Numbered from the stretch's first letter, positions 12,431-24,875 are shown. The stretch is DNA of 64,000 nucleotides from Pseudophaeomoniella oleicola (GCA_003868215.1 QWDQ01000049.1:124521-188520); one strand, 5' to 3'. The notes: a model not told the origin generated them from the letters alone. Program-made: numbers and translations.

Positions 12431-13045
12431 TCAACTATAATAAGCTCGCTGCTTGGATTTGCGCGGAGTGGCTGTGATGATGTGTGGTTCTTGGGCTTGC
12501 CTCCGAAGACCCTGACGTTCAATTTCGTCTTGGAGGTAGAAGCTACCACGGGGTTCGATGTACACATCATCGCGAGTGGACTGTTGCCGTGGCCGACGTT
12601 CGATGATCTTGTAATGTTCCCCGTGGCCGTGGTATTCTTCACTCTTGCGAAATGCATCAACTGGGGATGGTTGGGAAACCACCGGCTTACGGTCGGAGAA
12701 GGTCATGCCTTCACTCATGGCCGTGAGGAGGTCACGCATGGTATCCTTGTCTGATGAGGTCCAACCCGAAGGGAACTCGAGCTGGATCTTGTCGGTACCG
12801 TGGTAGAATGGCTGATAGATATAGTGGAGGACGTCTTTAGCGTAAGCTTCGCCACGGCCACATAGTTTTTCTCCACGAGAGAAGACCTTGTAAGGACGAG
12901 AGCAGGTTGAGCAGTGGCTGGCGTGACGACGATACTCTTCCATGACAAACTTTTCTTCCATTGCAGGTTGGCGAGAAGCATAGTCCTTGAATTGGACAGC
13001 CTTGGGGGTCTTGGATCCCCTTGTCTGACGAACAATTCCAGGCAT
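12431..13045 (-). CDS. Unrecognised 204-aa protein with CxxC motif
   Basis: I do not recognise a named family. The frame is open well upstream of 13045 but the first ATG is at 13045 (MPGIVRQTRG), so I start there. Visible features are a cysteine cluster (Cys45, Cys48 in HCSTCSRPYKVF, and Cys62 in GEKLCGRGEAYAKDVLHYIY) that could bind a metal. An acidic or aromatic middle (QPFYHGTDKIQLEFPSGW) and a C-terminal half rich in Arg, Glu and Gln follow. The region is compact, intronless and predicted soluble. The well-formed core looks like a conserved fungal protein, and the 5' leader would be long and tyrosine/threonine-codon rich. Function unknown. Confidence 0.6.
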   Translation of the reverse strand: MPGIVRQTRGSKTPKAVQFKDYASRQPAMEEKFVMEEYRRHASHCSTCSRPYKVFSRGEKLCGRGEAYAKDVLHYIYQPFYHGTDKIQLEFPSGWTSSDKDTMRDLLTAMSEGMTFSDRKPVVSQPSPVDAFRKSEEYHGHGEHYKIIERRPRQQSTRDDVYIEPRGSFYLQDEIERQGLRRQAQEPHIITATPRKSKQRAYYS

Positions 13046-16000
13046 TGTGGGATTTGTGTGAGGAGGAGTTATGTATTCGTAGTAGGCAGACAGTGACGAT
13101 GACTCATAGGCATACGGTTTGGGATAGTAGTAGTAAGTCGTCGTGGTGATTGGCGACACGGTGACAGGCAACGTGAGATAGGATGGGGTATGAGTGGATG
13201 GAATGAATGTTTGGGACGTGATAGCTAATGTGTGTTGATGTGTATAGGTATACGTTGGGCTCGACAATGAATGAATTGTGACTTGATTGAATAGAGGTGA
13301 ACGAATGAAAGAAGGAAAAGATGTGAGGCTGGATTGGGGGGAGAGGAACTACACTTTATATGTCGGGAGCCTACCTGGAACAAGAGAGAGAAAGAGAGAG
13401 AGGAGAGAGTAGAAAGAGGGAAAGGGAAAGGGTAAGGAAAGATTAGGGAATGAAAAAGGTGCAGAAAGGAAAAGAAAGAGAGTGCGAGAAAGGGTATGGT
13501 AGAGAGAATTGGTGTTGGAGGATGGGTGAGTAATGTGAAGATGGTTCAGAAACGAGACGAGGCGATGCATTCGCTCTGCTCTCCCAGGCCAAGCGCCGCT
13601 AAGCCTAGAAGGAACGGCATGGCAGTTCTGCCTGGCTGAGCTTCTAAGTCAGAGATGATGCCTGATAGGTTCCCAGGCAGCAGTAGACTGACTCCAGGCA
13701 CAACTAATATCTATCGCCCTATGGTCCCTCCCGTCATGAGATCTTCAAGCTATTACTAGGATGCGAATTGATGTTCGGATCTACTCGAATTGTGTTGGAC
13801 AATACCCACCTCCCGACTCAGGCAATCGTGTCAACAACAGTCATTTGAAATAGTATCATGGTATTTCAATAACTCGCCCTACGGCAACCGGTCGCAGAAC
13901 CATGACTCTTAATGTCCGTCCACATGATTGATCATTCGCTGCTAATCGAGTGTGCAGTTTTGGTGTCCATTGGCGCTGCGGAAGCACTGTCGCTGTTCTG
14001 TGTCCTGTTCCCCCTCGAACGAAAATGATCATTCGATGGTAGATTTTAAGGAGACAAGAGACAACCCCTGTTGCATTTTTTGTTCATGCCACTCCTCGCA
14101 AATTGGTGTCTCTTTAGCCAGTGGCGCTGTTCCAAATGATGTTGACGAGGCACACTGGACTGAGGGTAATGTTACTGAACGACTGCTTCAGCCACGACTT
14201 TGGGGCCAAATAATCAATTACAACCACTCTGAATTGGGGGCTACACAAGGATGTGGTGTGGCTTGCTCAGCCTCAACATTCCCCGAAATGGTAGCTCTCT
14301 GCCTGATCCAAAAGAGGACATCCCCGCCAGAGCTGCCCTACAAGTGGATAGGTACTAGGTAATATGAAGACATCTTTACTGCATTGTCGTAGCGTGATAG
14401 GACGAGTAGTGGGATGGTCTCATAGTCGAGTCATCGCATGCCTGCCCCTCTCTCGAGTATCGACGCTTTGACTCAGAGCATTTGCGACGATCTGCCAATT
14501 GAACTCGAGCTGGAGATGACTGAAGTTGATCATATTTTGTGATTCTTTGCAACTTGGTCCCATCTATTGTCCGGGTCGACGATAATACTACGTAGTAGTC
14601 TCCAGAGATGATGTTGTGGCCCCCAAGCAGACACCCCACTCCACCTCATAATAAATGTAGCACTGCCACTGGCCTGTCCCCCCAAACGTTTACCCATGTC
14701 ATCGTCCTTTGTACAACCCACCCACTTGCACATTTGTGGACATCCATGATGATGCATAGCGTATAGCAGTCTCACCTTTGTCAAGTCATAGCCTCCGTTG
14801 ATATGCAAGATGGTCGCTGGGCTGGTCGGCGTTAACATCCAACGTTTCCGATGCGTTTCTGTACCATGATACTGGAACGAGAGGGACCGTCTGTACGAAG
14901 TCTGTCATAAGGCTGCGCTTGACAACTATAGTCGGCACCCAATGGTGCAGTTCAGGCCGATGACTCCTCCGACGGTTGCCGCTGTCCACTGTCTGACCCG
15001 GCTCTTTTCCACCATGATACCGATCGGCTATAACAACAGAAGTCCGCTTGTCTTTGCGAAATGTCAAAGGTGGCCGCATCTCAGATATTTCCAAATCAAG
15101 CTGCGCGGGTGTGCACCATCCCACAAGAAGGTCTGCATTGGTGTTGCTTCAACCAAGGCATTACTATAATACCTACTTGATTGGTCGATGATTTGATCAA
15201 CCAGTGGTACAGTAGTAAGCCTCTACTCATCCATCGGCAAACACTTCTGCAGCTCCGATGGAAATGGCCACAGTAAGCAAGAGATCGTACCTTGCATGCC
15301 CTCTCAGCTGTCATCATGACCTCTTCCCTTTGTTTCCTTCCTGTCTTATTGCACACCAAATCAATCCTCCCGTTCAATCCTCGGGTTTGCCGCCTCCCGT
15401 ACCCCCTACGTGTTTCCCGTTTTGTTTCTGTAATAGCTCGGATCTGTCCTGTGCGAGACAGAGCACAACCGAACTTTAATTTCAGGTATGAACAAGAGTA
15501 AGCGGGAATTGGACAACGCCTTTCGAAGCTACGTGTTCAGCTGATTTCCATCATCGCTATCTACACCCTTCACTGAAACCCGCAGAATACTTCTGCCTTG
15601 GCTTCGAACTCTGAGACAGTGCTGACCAACGGCCGAACCGCCTCCCCATCCTCCCATGAACCTCCGCTTCCGACGTTAGGGAACAGGATGTAAGAAATTT
15701 CTCTTTCAAATCCTACCAGAGCAAAGAACCTTCTCGATACCTGGCGTGCGCATTCTTCTGCACAGGCTTACGTCTCCAACCTGCGTTTCACGGTCGCATA
15801 CCTGTAATTCATCCACCCACCACACCCTCTTCCCAATCCTCCGACATGTGTAGGCTTTGTTGGCTTCAATCCCAATCCGGCTCTCAAAAGAAATTCTCTG
15901 TTCTGTCGGCGGTGGCTGCCGAAGAGTGCCAACCTTAATTGTGTCGAATGTAAGAGCACGGTAGGAGATCGATGACAATCAGAGCCTCAATCCAACCAGC

Positions 16001-16782
16001 CTCGTGTCCGGCAGAGACTCGTAGTATGTGTCACCCGTATCACATAATTTGATCCTGCAGTCTGCCTCACAGATTGCCCTGTCACTGTCTGCCTAATTAC
16101 TTACCTAGTAGATCAAACTCGGTACACAAAACAAACCACATCTCGACCAAAAAACCCCTCGTTGTCCTCTCCTTTCATCTCATGAAGGATTTTCGGTCCG
16201 CCGCCGCCGCCCCCCAAATCCAAACTGGGGGAAGAAGAGACTTGTAACAATATGAAGAAGAGTACGCGTTGAATTATCAGACGACGGTCAAATCCCATGC
16301 GCTGTGGAGTCCACCAATGTCCTCACTGCAAGCGAGTATGCACGCGTACATATCTATGCCTCGCTTCGCACCCCCTTCTTCGAAGTGTGACGTGACGTAT
16401 CAATACGATATTGCTGTATACCCTAGATGATGACGACGCTACTAGATTAGGTCTCTGCTGTTGTTGCTGTTGTCGTCGTTCTTCAGCAGGAACTCTGATT
16501 TTCGCTTGCTTGCTTGCTTAGCTTGGTTCAGCCAATGCTTCGGTACGGGATTAAGTCACTGTTTCGGGCAATTCAGAGAAAAGTGTATGTTTTGGGATAG
16601 ACCAGTTTTTCTCTGGCTACATATCTACCTTAGGTAAGTCTTTTCGTGGTCTGGCTTGGTTGAATCTGGGTATCTGTAAACTTAATTACCTACCTAAGTA
16701 CCTACTCACCTTGAGTACCATCCGCTATCTATACGAACGAAAACAGAAGAAGATGAAGTTGTCCTTCCATCAAAACTCAATC
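13046..16782. other. Gene-poor 3.7-kb stretch
   Basis: I find no frame here with protein-like composition, an ATG start and plausible splicing. It holds the 5' leader of the preceding gene, a purine tract at about 13381-13480 and a GCTT tetranucleotide run near 16505. CCTA/GGTA motif copies lie at 16620-16640 and 16685-16705. Short frames at 13952-14362 and 14786-15124 look like chance. Confidence 0.45.
13381..13480 (+). repeat. GA-rich purine tract
   Basis: About 100 bases that are almost purely A and G on the + strand (GAGAGAAAGAGAGAGAGG-type runs), hence a polypyrimidine tract on the transcribed strand just upstream of the 204-aa gene. Such tracts often occur in fungal promoters; no specific role is shown. 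Confidence 0.6.
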
Positions 16783-17130
16783 TCAATCCTCCACCCTCAC
16801 CTTCCCCCTACACTTCCCACACCCACCCCTCCAATCTCGAATCCACACAACCCTGCTCTCGGGATCACAATGCCACGGCCTAAACAGCTCGCAACGCCAA
16901 CAGCGCGGGTGCTTGTATAGGTCCGAGTGGTGCAGGTGCTTGCATACGACGTGGCGGTGCAGGATGAGGATGCATTCTGGGTCGTGGAGAAGGTCGGCGT
17001 GGAGGGCGGTGAGGAGCGAGGGGGTGGGGGCCGGGTGGTGGGTAGCTGTTGGGGTGTTGAAGGATAGGCAGGAGGAAGTAGTGGAGAAAGTAGTGGAGGA
17101 CGAGGACGACGATGAGGACGACGACGACAT
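16783..17130 (-). CDS. Small Cys/His/Trp-rich hypothetical protein
   Basis: The first ATG of the open frame is at 17130 and yields 115 aa. It begins with a run of eleven serines, then a Ser/Thr/Pro segment. The C-terminal half is rich in His, Cys and Trp: LHADLLHDPECILILHRHVV, then RCWRCELFRPWHCDPESR, then a GGCGKCRGK ending. The spacing of paired cysteines (CWRC, GCGKC) could form a small metal site. Such composition is unlikely by chance for a frame this length, but the serine run comes from a repeated AGC/TCG tract. I cannot name a family. It could be a real short fungal protein or a spurious frame. Confidence 0.42.
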   Translation of the reverse strand: MSSSSSSSSSSSTTFSTTSSCLSFNTPTATHHPAPTPSLLTALHADLLHDPECILILHRHVVCKHLHHSDLYKHPRCWRCELFRPWHCDPESRVVWIRDWRGGCGKCRGKVRVED

Positions 17131-17704
17131 TCTGGGGACGTGGTGAGTGGATGGCACTGCTGCAGGTATCGGGTTGTGATTGTAAGATAGGGAGAAGGAG
17201 AATAGAGGGAGGAAGCGAACCGAGGAGAGATATAGGAATGGCAGTCTCTTATGTGTTCTTTGTCCCCCTGAACAAGGGATCATTGAATGCTGAGACAAGA
17301 ACACAATAAGAAACACTTAAGCAACACAGATCAAAGACATCATCATTGTTTCACATTCTCAGAAACAAAGAACCCTACGAAATAACTTAGGAAGAAACAC
17401 GAAGTAGCAAGTAGGGCACGGGCAAGTAATTGACAGATGTAGCATTCCATGAAATTGGACACGTGGAAGTGATGAAAATGCAGTGTTGCTTTCTTGTTGG
17501 TGTCAAATTGCAGTGCAGAAACTCCTTGCTGGTTGCAGACGCTGTCTCATGTCTGGGAAGCTGTTGGAATCATTATCCTGGGAGGTCTAGAAGAGAATTG
17601 GGATGAGGAGTTCGTCAAGTGCCTGCTTTTATGTGAGCTGAACTGGAAAACAGAATCTATGTGATCCTCCTTTTGATTCAAAATGTACCATCTTCCCTTC
17701 TATA
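17131..17704. other. Intergenic
   Basis: Nothing recognisable. It separates the promoter side of the small Cys/His/Trp frame from the 3' end of the methylthioadenosine phosphorylase gene. Confidence 0.4.
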
Positions 17705-18707
17705 TCATGACCAATACCCCGGGAATAGCCAATCCAATTTCTTCAGTGTCTCTGGGTTTCGCGCTCCCGGCGCTGTCGTGACACAATACTTGCTTGAGCC
17801 CTCTATATGCTTCGCTGCAATTAAATCCGCGTGTTGTTCTTTGCTTAACTCGTCCAAAACTGCACCAACAAAACGCCTCGCGTTTATCGAGTTGGCTTTC
17901 ATGTGTCCCATGACCAGCTCAACGGTCACAACCTCCTCGGATTCACGCCAGCAATCGTAGTCAGTAGACATGCATATCATTTGATAAGCAATCTCGGCTT
18001 CTCTCGCGAGCTTAGCTTCTGGAAGAGCAGACATGTTTATGACACTGCCACCCCACGAGCGGTACATCTTGGACTCTGCACGAGTACTGAACTGGGGACC
18101 TTCCATACAGACAATCGTGCCTTGATCATGCAATGTAACACCTTCACCTTCGAGACTGTGACCACATTTTCGAACGATCTTTGCAAGACCGTCGTCAAAT
18201 GGATCGGCGAACATCACATGGCCGACAAAGCCTTTCTCGAAATATGTGAATGGTCTGACGCCCTTGGTGCGATCTATGATTTGATCTGGTACGACAAAAT
18301 CTCGTGGTTTGATAGCCTCTTGAAGGCTGCCGACTGCCGAGAAAGCAATGATTGTCCGCACACCAACACTGCGAAGAGCTGCAATGTTGGCACGCGAGTT
18401 AACCTCATGGGGAGCGATTTCATGGCCGAGGCCGTGTCGCGAAAGGAATGCAATAGGTACTGGGGGAGCGCCTGGGGTAGGTGAAGGGTGCTGAAGGATA
18501 GTGATCGGAGATGATGGTTTGCCCCAAGGGGTGTCGATGTTTAACGATGCAACTTTGGTGAAGTTATCAAGCTCTTGCAGACCGGTGCCGCCTATCACAG
18601 CGATCGAGACAGGCTCTATCAGACAGTTAGATATATTCGACCCTAGAGTACATGTGGGGGTAGAGGGTCATCGGCGCACCGTCGTAGCTTGTAGGAAGTT
18701 CTGCCAT
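17705..18707 (-). CDS. MEU1: S-methyl-5'-thioadenosine phosphorylase
   Basis: Cleaves 5'-methylthioadenosine (a by-product of polyamine synthesis) with phosphate to adenine and methylthioribose-1-phosphate, the first step of the methionine salvage pathway in the cytosol. Two exons: 18707-18680 (28 nt, MAELPTSYD) and 18615-17705, with a 64-nt intron (donor GTGCGC, acceptor GATAG). Splicing gives MAELPTSYDEPVSIAVIGGTGL, the canonical N-terminus with the phosphate-binding GGTG. The open frame alone lacks an ATG before IGGTG. The product is 312 aa, normal for the family. Other blocks visible are LSRHGLGHEIAPHEVNSRAN, CMEGPQFSTRAES and INMSALPEAKLAREAEIAYQ with 'STDYDCW', all typical of the MTAP subfamily of PNP phosphorylases. 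Confidence 0.95.
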
Positions 18708-20643
18708 TCTTCTCTGCCGGCCTGTGAACGTCCTAGCCAAATTGACGCGATAATGAGAGACAGAATGAAACAGTCGGTATGACAATAAAATCTTCATATA
18801 TATATTCCTGCGCTACAAACTGTTGCGCTGGTGGCATCATTTTGCTCCGCTTACACAAAAATTTGGTGGGGAACCTCCGACAGACTCGGCGGGGTTTATG
18901 ACAGACTTTAGCCTTACCAGAAGGATAATAAATTGGAAGCAAGCTGCGCCATCTGTTCTTTGCCCTCTCATCTACTTTGTTCGCCGAACAGCGTAAGCAC
19001 CGGCGGACTGATTATTTGATCTGTCGTCTAACCAATACCGAAGTAACCGCATACGCTATTGGGCTTATACTCGCTGATACGGATTCGAGAAGATGTACGA
19101 TACAATGCTCAAAGATCATTGGCGTTGGTAGTTCAATGATGAGATGATCTCCCTAGACCATGGCATCTCCTCGATCTGCCTCTGGGGACTCTTTTAGCTT
19201 TTCTTTACCCAAATCATGGTTCAATATTTGGCGTCGCTGTTGCATTATAAACAAGAACTTGGTCTTGCCAGTGCTGCTCGTTCAAAGTCCCCGAGATCAG
19301 AGCTCAACCAAATGTCGCTTTGTTCTTTCTTGGGGGCTTCAGGAGCAATTTTCATGGTACGCTCTTGAAAGAGTTGAAAATGCTATATCTTTTAGCCCCC
19401 ACCTTTCCGCTGCCCCTCAGACTTTGATGTCAATGACCGAAGAAGAGCTCATCCAAGCAAGCGGAGACGGAGATGGAGGGTTTGAGACGAGTGAGCCATG
19501 AAGATAGATATCGAAAGGCGGTGAATAAGACGGAGTATAGATTATAGTAATCGATATCAGGAACGAACAGACTGTGGTACTTGTACCGCGGTTTATTTAC
19601 CCATCTTCCTTGCTTTAGTAACGCTGGATTGCATATTACGTAGGGAACGAATTCGCAGAAGGTGGTGGACTCTGCTCGATTCCAGTAGTAGGAGCACTTC
19701 CGCACCATTCGGATTAGAATAACAGTCGGCGTTGAACTCAGGGACCATACCTCAGTACCAAACAAATAACTGCAGCAATCCTGGACTTGATCAAGGCGCA
19801 TAGCAGCAGATCGCTTCGCTTCGTTATCGGCGCTTCGTGGTACAGTGTCATCACATGTCCATCTTGTCTGCAATGTAGTGGTACAGTAAGGAATACAACG
19901 TACATCAAACATCGTCATTGGCAAATGGAATGATGCTGCACAGTGGAGCTCCTCACTAGTGGGCTGCGGGAATGATCGAGCACATTGCGGAAATGTGCCC
20001 AATGCTGCACGATGAACGGAGATACACAAAGGCTTCAGGAGGGCATCCCTTTATATTTGTAGGCGCGACAACTCGATGTAAACAAGCTCCAGGGTGACTT
20101 GAGTCTTGTATCTAGTCACGTTTCTTACCATTCATTTAAAGGGCACTTCCACTGAAGAATAAGAAAGAAGCTACAGAGTCAACCGAAAATAAGGATTATG
20201 GAGTCCCCGTGCGTGCCCCTTTACCGGTAAAAGCGGCGTTACGATGATCCGGCCGCCGTATCGCCGCCCGCCCTAAACCAAGTCGATGGTCATTGGTCTA
20301 CTCTTAACTCTCCCAGCAAGATGGAGTGCAGTTGTCAATGCTAAGGCCTTATTGTTGCATCCTGTCCAGTATCTATCCTGCCCAGTGAGCAAAGGGCGCT
20401 ATTTCCATATCCGTCTATTCCCTCAGCAATACAACTCGTCCAGGCTATCCTCTCATTACTGGCTTTCCGACACGCGTGGACAATTGCTAATGACTTCGAG
20501 GCTCACACACGAAGGCCTTGGTGGATTTCCCTCCTGGCGCGAAGTGCAGAGGAGAGACTGGATCCAGGTCCCACAACCGCTATAAGGCAGCAGACGTTGG
20601 CTGAACTGCTGCTCAATATTAAGCTTCCAGATCCCTTGTCCAG
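18708..20643. other. Long divergent intergenic region MEU1 / ZDS1-like
   Basis: About 1.9 kb. Frames at 19160-19501 (+) and 19430-20029 (-) were considered and not accepted. It must include the MEU1 promoter and the promoter and 5' leader of the Zds gene. No RNA gene or repeat recognised. Confidence 0.4.
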
Positions 20644-23600
20644 ATGCAGGTATGTTCTGATCGAAATGCTGAGCTATGGTGTTATGCGACATGTCAACCG
20701 AGCACGAGACCCGCCTCCACCGAGCACCATTCCAAACCATGCTCATCACTTTTGCACATTTCGAAATCTCCAAAATGATCACTGACTTGCTGTGTCACAG
20801 AGTTCCCCTCGGCCAAGGACTAACGGCGGTGGAGGTCATTCGAATCGCAGGGGTCACACTCCGCAACTTTCTATCAGCAGCGACGCTCACCATGTGACCG
20901 AAACTATAGGCGACATGTACGGTGATGATAATGACAGCAAAAGAGAGTCGACATATTCGAGTAGTCCTGCCAGTCATCAGCCTTATCCATTTCCCTCCGA
21001 AGAAGCGCAGTATTCGCCACGAAGTCGGACTGCACGTGAACGACCATTGAGAAAGGCCTCAAATGATGCCGCTTCTCCTAAGAGTAACGGCGCCATAAGG
21101 CCACCGTTAGAGAAGAAAAATTCATGGGATGGTGATGATGGCGCGATACAAGGTATGCGGGGACGATCACCCTCGGATACGGCAAATTCACAATTTCCTT
21201 TGAATGATATCGACTACGAATCGAGCCCAGCCGCAGTTGCTCAAGAATTAAGCAATCTGCAGGCTCTGCGCCGTATGTCTATGGATGTTGCTGCTGCAGG
21301 GGATCCAGATCTACCATCGATGAACAGCGGATCAGTCATACCATCGATAGCTCCATCCCCTTCCGCCAGTGAGGATGACACGTCCCGGCTATTTTGGGTA
21401 CCAGCTCGACTTCATCCAGAGCTGGCGCCAAAAGAATTCAAATCATTTCTAGACAACAAAGCAGATCAAATAAAGAGACGGTCAGGGGAGTTTTCCTACG
21501 ATCCAGAGGGTACAACATCTCGAAGTGGATCTTTGGGTGCTAGTGGCGGTTTACGCAGGAAGAAGTCTATGCTTTCACGGCAGATAGATAATACCAACGG
21601 GCGTGGCGCCGAAGGTTACCAAGATGGAGCAGAAAGGTTAGAGCGCAAGAAGTCTATATCGCAGAGGAGTCAGCCGCACGACCCAAATTTGCAGGAATTA
21701 GAGGCCTTGGTAACAGATCCATCGAGAATGCAGCGGCTTAGTCTTGAATCATCGAAGCAGGCTCCCGAAGGAGAAGGCTCAACAGCAGAAGATATGCCTA
21801 TCTTACCGGCACTGGCTCCTGGTTCGAGCTTAAGACGGTCGACACGAACCACGTATCGCCGAAGTCAGACTAAGAAGAACGAAGGCGGCCGTATGACATT
21901 CTCAAAAAGAATGCAAGAAGCAGAAGAAAAGCGCAAAGCTGCAGCGGCCGCAGCAGCTCCAGCAGTACCCAGTGAACCCTCGAAACCCGATGAAGCCACT
22001 ATCGGCGAGCCGCCTATGGAAGAACCACGGCCTTTGACAAGGGTATCAACGGAACCGTCAGCATCCTCCGCGTCTAGGACGACGAACTTTTCACGTCCCG
22101 CACGGTCGCCAACGGATGCTACCGCGAAGCCTGCGTGGGATACAGCATCTACTCCAACGGAACAGCCGTCGAAGTCTGCTGCCAAACCTCAAACCCCGAG
22201 CCGCCAGTGGTCATCTCAGATATCTTCTCACGGCCGCTCAACTTTGCAAATAGCCCCGGAAAACCAAACAGTCCCGCAGATTGTTGTTGAGACACCGCCT
22301 CAACCGGAACAACCGATACCACAATCCGTCCCCATCACCCCAGTGGCAAACTCCACCTCCATACAAAACCGGCTTCCAGAGCGGACTTCTTCACATCAAC
22401 TGCCTCAGCAGCCGCTATCGTCACAGCAAGTACCACAGCGGACAGAGAGTCCGCCGCTCTCCGCTCGATCAACCTCTAGGCCTGGGATGCCGCCACGGTC
22501 TAAGAGTCCGCAGACTTTTGACAAAATCTCTGGCCATCCATCTCCCCTTCCGGGGACCGACACAAAGACAAATGATTTGTCCTTCATACCTACCTTGACC
22601 GAAGACAAAAAAGCAGACAGTAGGAGAATCAAGGACAAAAAAGAAGAGCCGAGGAAATCTAGCTGGAATTGGTTGCTGGGCAAGGAGGAATCAGAGAAAG
22701 AGAAGAAAAGGGACGAAGAAGCTCCCAAGAAACCTAAAGCGAAGATCACGAAACCGCCTGAGAGGCACGACAATACTAGACTTGATGTGCTCCAATCCTC
22801 CATTGATGGTGGAAATAAGGCCAGAGAATCCTTAGTCCTAGACAGAGAGTCAGTCAAATTGGAGGAAGAAAGGAAGAAGGAAAGTGCTCGGAAGTCGTCC
22901 GGAAGTGATACTAAGAAGGAAAAGGATGGATTGTTCTCCTCTATTTTTGGTGGCGGTAAAAAGAAGAGCGGAGAGCACAGAAAACATGCAAGCCGAGCTC
23001 TTTCTCCGGAACCTCCTCCGCGTCAGCTCCGGCCTGATGTCGATTATAACTGGACACGATTCTCACTGCTAGAAGAAAGAGCTATCTATAGGATGGCTCA
23101 CATTAAGCTGGCAAACCCTAGGAGACCGCTATATTCTCAGGTCTTACTCAGCAATTTCATGTACAGCTATCTCGCCAAGGTGCAACAAATGCATCCCCAG
23201 ATGAACCTTCCGACAAGCGCAAAACAGCAATCTCAACAACAACAGGCCGTCAAACAGAAGCAGGATCAGCCTGATGAGTTCACCCAATACCAACGATACC
23301 AAGAGGTCAGTATTTAACCCCATTTGACCGGTCTGTGCTAATCTCGAAACAGCAACAAGCCCAGCTTACCACTCAGCAGGAGTACGCCAGGCTGAAGATG
23401 TCTGGTCAAGGACAGAATCAATCATATGGGTCGCAACGGAATCGTCAGCAGGACGATTATGGTGACTACGACGAGTCTTCTATGTACGATTACGATAATG
23501 ACGGGCGACGTTCAAGAGGAGGTCAACATAGTCATGAGAATGGTGGCACATATGGTGGCGCTGGTGGTTATGGATATTATCAACAACAACAACAACATTC

Positions 23601-23646
23601 TGATTTCGGCGATGAAATTCAGGGAGAGGATGATGATATGTGGTGA
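20644..23646 (+). CDS. Zds1/Zds2-family protein (Zds C-terminal domain)
   Basis: Zds proteins bind and localise PP2A-Cdc55 and act in polarity, mitotic entry and stress signalling. Proposed exons are 20644-20649 (ATG CAG only), 20801-23305 and 23353-23646. Intron 1 is 151 nt (GTATGT donor, CTGAC branch, TCACAG acceptor); intron 2 is 47 nt (GTCAGT..AACAG). The product is 934 aa. An N-terminal conserved block near residues 190-230 (SRLFWVPARLHPELAPKEFK) is typical of filamentous homologues. A long Ser/Pro/Lys-rich disordered middle follows. The Zds_C domain near residues 745-800 includes ERAIYRMAHIKLANPRRPLY. The C-terminus is Gln/Tyr/Gly/Asp-rich (QQQQQ runs). The first coding exon is inferred only from splice signals: the long frame has no ATG before SSPRPRTN, so another start is possible. 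Confidence 0.85.
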
Positions 23647-24394
23647 AGTTATGATATTGGCCGGACGGTTCATACCTCTGTGGACCTTATAGACAGTGGA
23701 TGAATCAGTTCGAGAAGTGGTTGAATGCCTTGTCGACATGCGCGTATATCGTTCATCGTTCAGTCCCCTACTCAGCACAGCGAAGGAGTTTCGATGCTTT
23801 CCTCTGGGTCTGTTTTATGCTCTACTTTGAGCAAGCTTGCATTGGGATGTGACCAAGGGGTTCAGTTTGGCGAAGAAGAATATTGGGGTACTCTCCAGGA
23901 CATATTCCTAATGAGCGAAATACTAAATTTATTGTATATTGATTGATATACCATCCCAAATAAGATCTATCAAAAATTGACATGTAAAGTGTTTCAGGTA
24001 CGGTATTGATGAGCATATTCGGATCCGCAACGACAAGGTGCCACATGCGGGGCCTCGACTGTGCGGACCCTGCAGGCATCAGAATGGCCCATCTTCCAAG
24101 TCGACAACGCCGCTCCAACTATTGACCGATCATAAGGAACCAGTCTACAGCGACGACCAGCTTGAGCAAATCGAATTTCAGTTTTACCTCTTTGAAGAGT
24201 ACCCAACATTGGCCTCAGGTTCATCGTTACGAGTAGCAGACTATCATCAACTCTGCCTGCGCATCTTTACTTTTATACGAACCAATTCTGCGACGAACGG
24301 TCATAGTATAAGCGCCTGCTTCGAGACTATCAATCCGTGCGAGCCTTTCTTGCGATCTTCTTCCACACAGCATAGAGCACAACGAGACCCAGAG
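23647..24394. other. Intergenic Zds / SFT1
   Basis: About 750 bp with no gene seen: the 3' UTR of the Zds gene and the promoter of SFT1. Confidence 0.4.
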
Positions 24395-24875
24395 ATGTCG
24401 GACGCCTATGAACGTGAACGGTATGCCAACAGCAGTCCCCTATATTCATATACAGCCGGCTGAAGAGCGTCATCATTTGACAGTCATGTTCATACATGCC
24501 ATGTTTCTTCCTCTTCTTGCCGCTAATTATCGTTGTCACACAGGCAAAATAATGCGCTGCTTGATTCCCTATCCCAGAAGACTGCCGCTTTAAAGCACGT
24601 CACTCTCGATATCTACGACAATGCGCGAAGTCAAGAAACAATCGATAGCACAGTAGGTCTCTCTTGCCCTTACCTTATTTTCCATGTCGAATACAGACTA
24701 ATTATGTCTGCGACAGAACGAGGTCTTTTCGAATCTCGGCACAACCCTGCGAACTTCATCCGGTCGACTGACGCGCATGGCGAGGCAAGGAGATAAAGTG
24801 GCCGTGTTAAAGCTTGCGGGTATCATTTCAGGAGCCGTTATCGTGTTATACCTGGTTTTGGGCTGGATTTTCTAA
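24395..24875 (+). CDS. SFT1: Golgi Qc-SNARE Sft1
   Basis: Small tail-anchored SNARE used in retrograde traffic within the Golgi. The gene is split so that no exon exceeds 160 nt: 24395-24420, 24544-24652 and 24717-24875, with introns of 123 nt (GTATGC..CACAG) and 64 nt (GTAGGT..CGACAG). Joined, it encodes 97 aa beginning MSDAYERERQNNALLDSLSQ. A Bet1/Sft1-type Qc-SNARE motif runs over roughly residues 20-75 (TLDIYDNARSQETID, then NEVFSNLGTTLRTSSGRLTRM). A C-terminal transmembrane anchor at about residues 76-95 follows (VLKLAGIISGAVIVLYLVLG). All three exons agree in phase and with the family's order, so I am confident in the model despite no single long frame. Confidence 0.93.

Noticed and set aside
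13952-14362. 136-codon open frame on the + strand
   Set aside because: No recognisable motif and no supporting splice sites in a gene-poor region; probably chance.
14786-15124. 112-codon open frame on the - strand
   Set aside because: It overlaps other frames of equal length, has no family resemblance, and composition looks random.
19430-20029. 199-codon open frame on the - strand
   Set aside because: It starts with a non-ATG codon, its composition is not protein-like, no splice pattern helps, and no family motif is visible.
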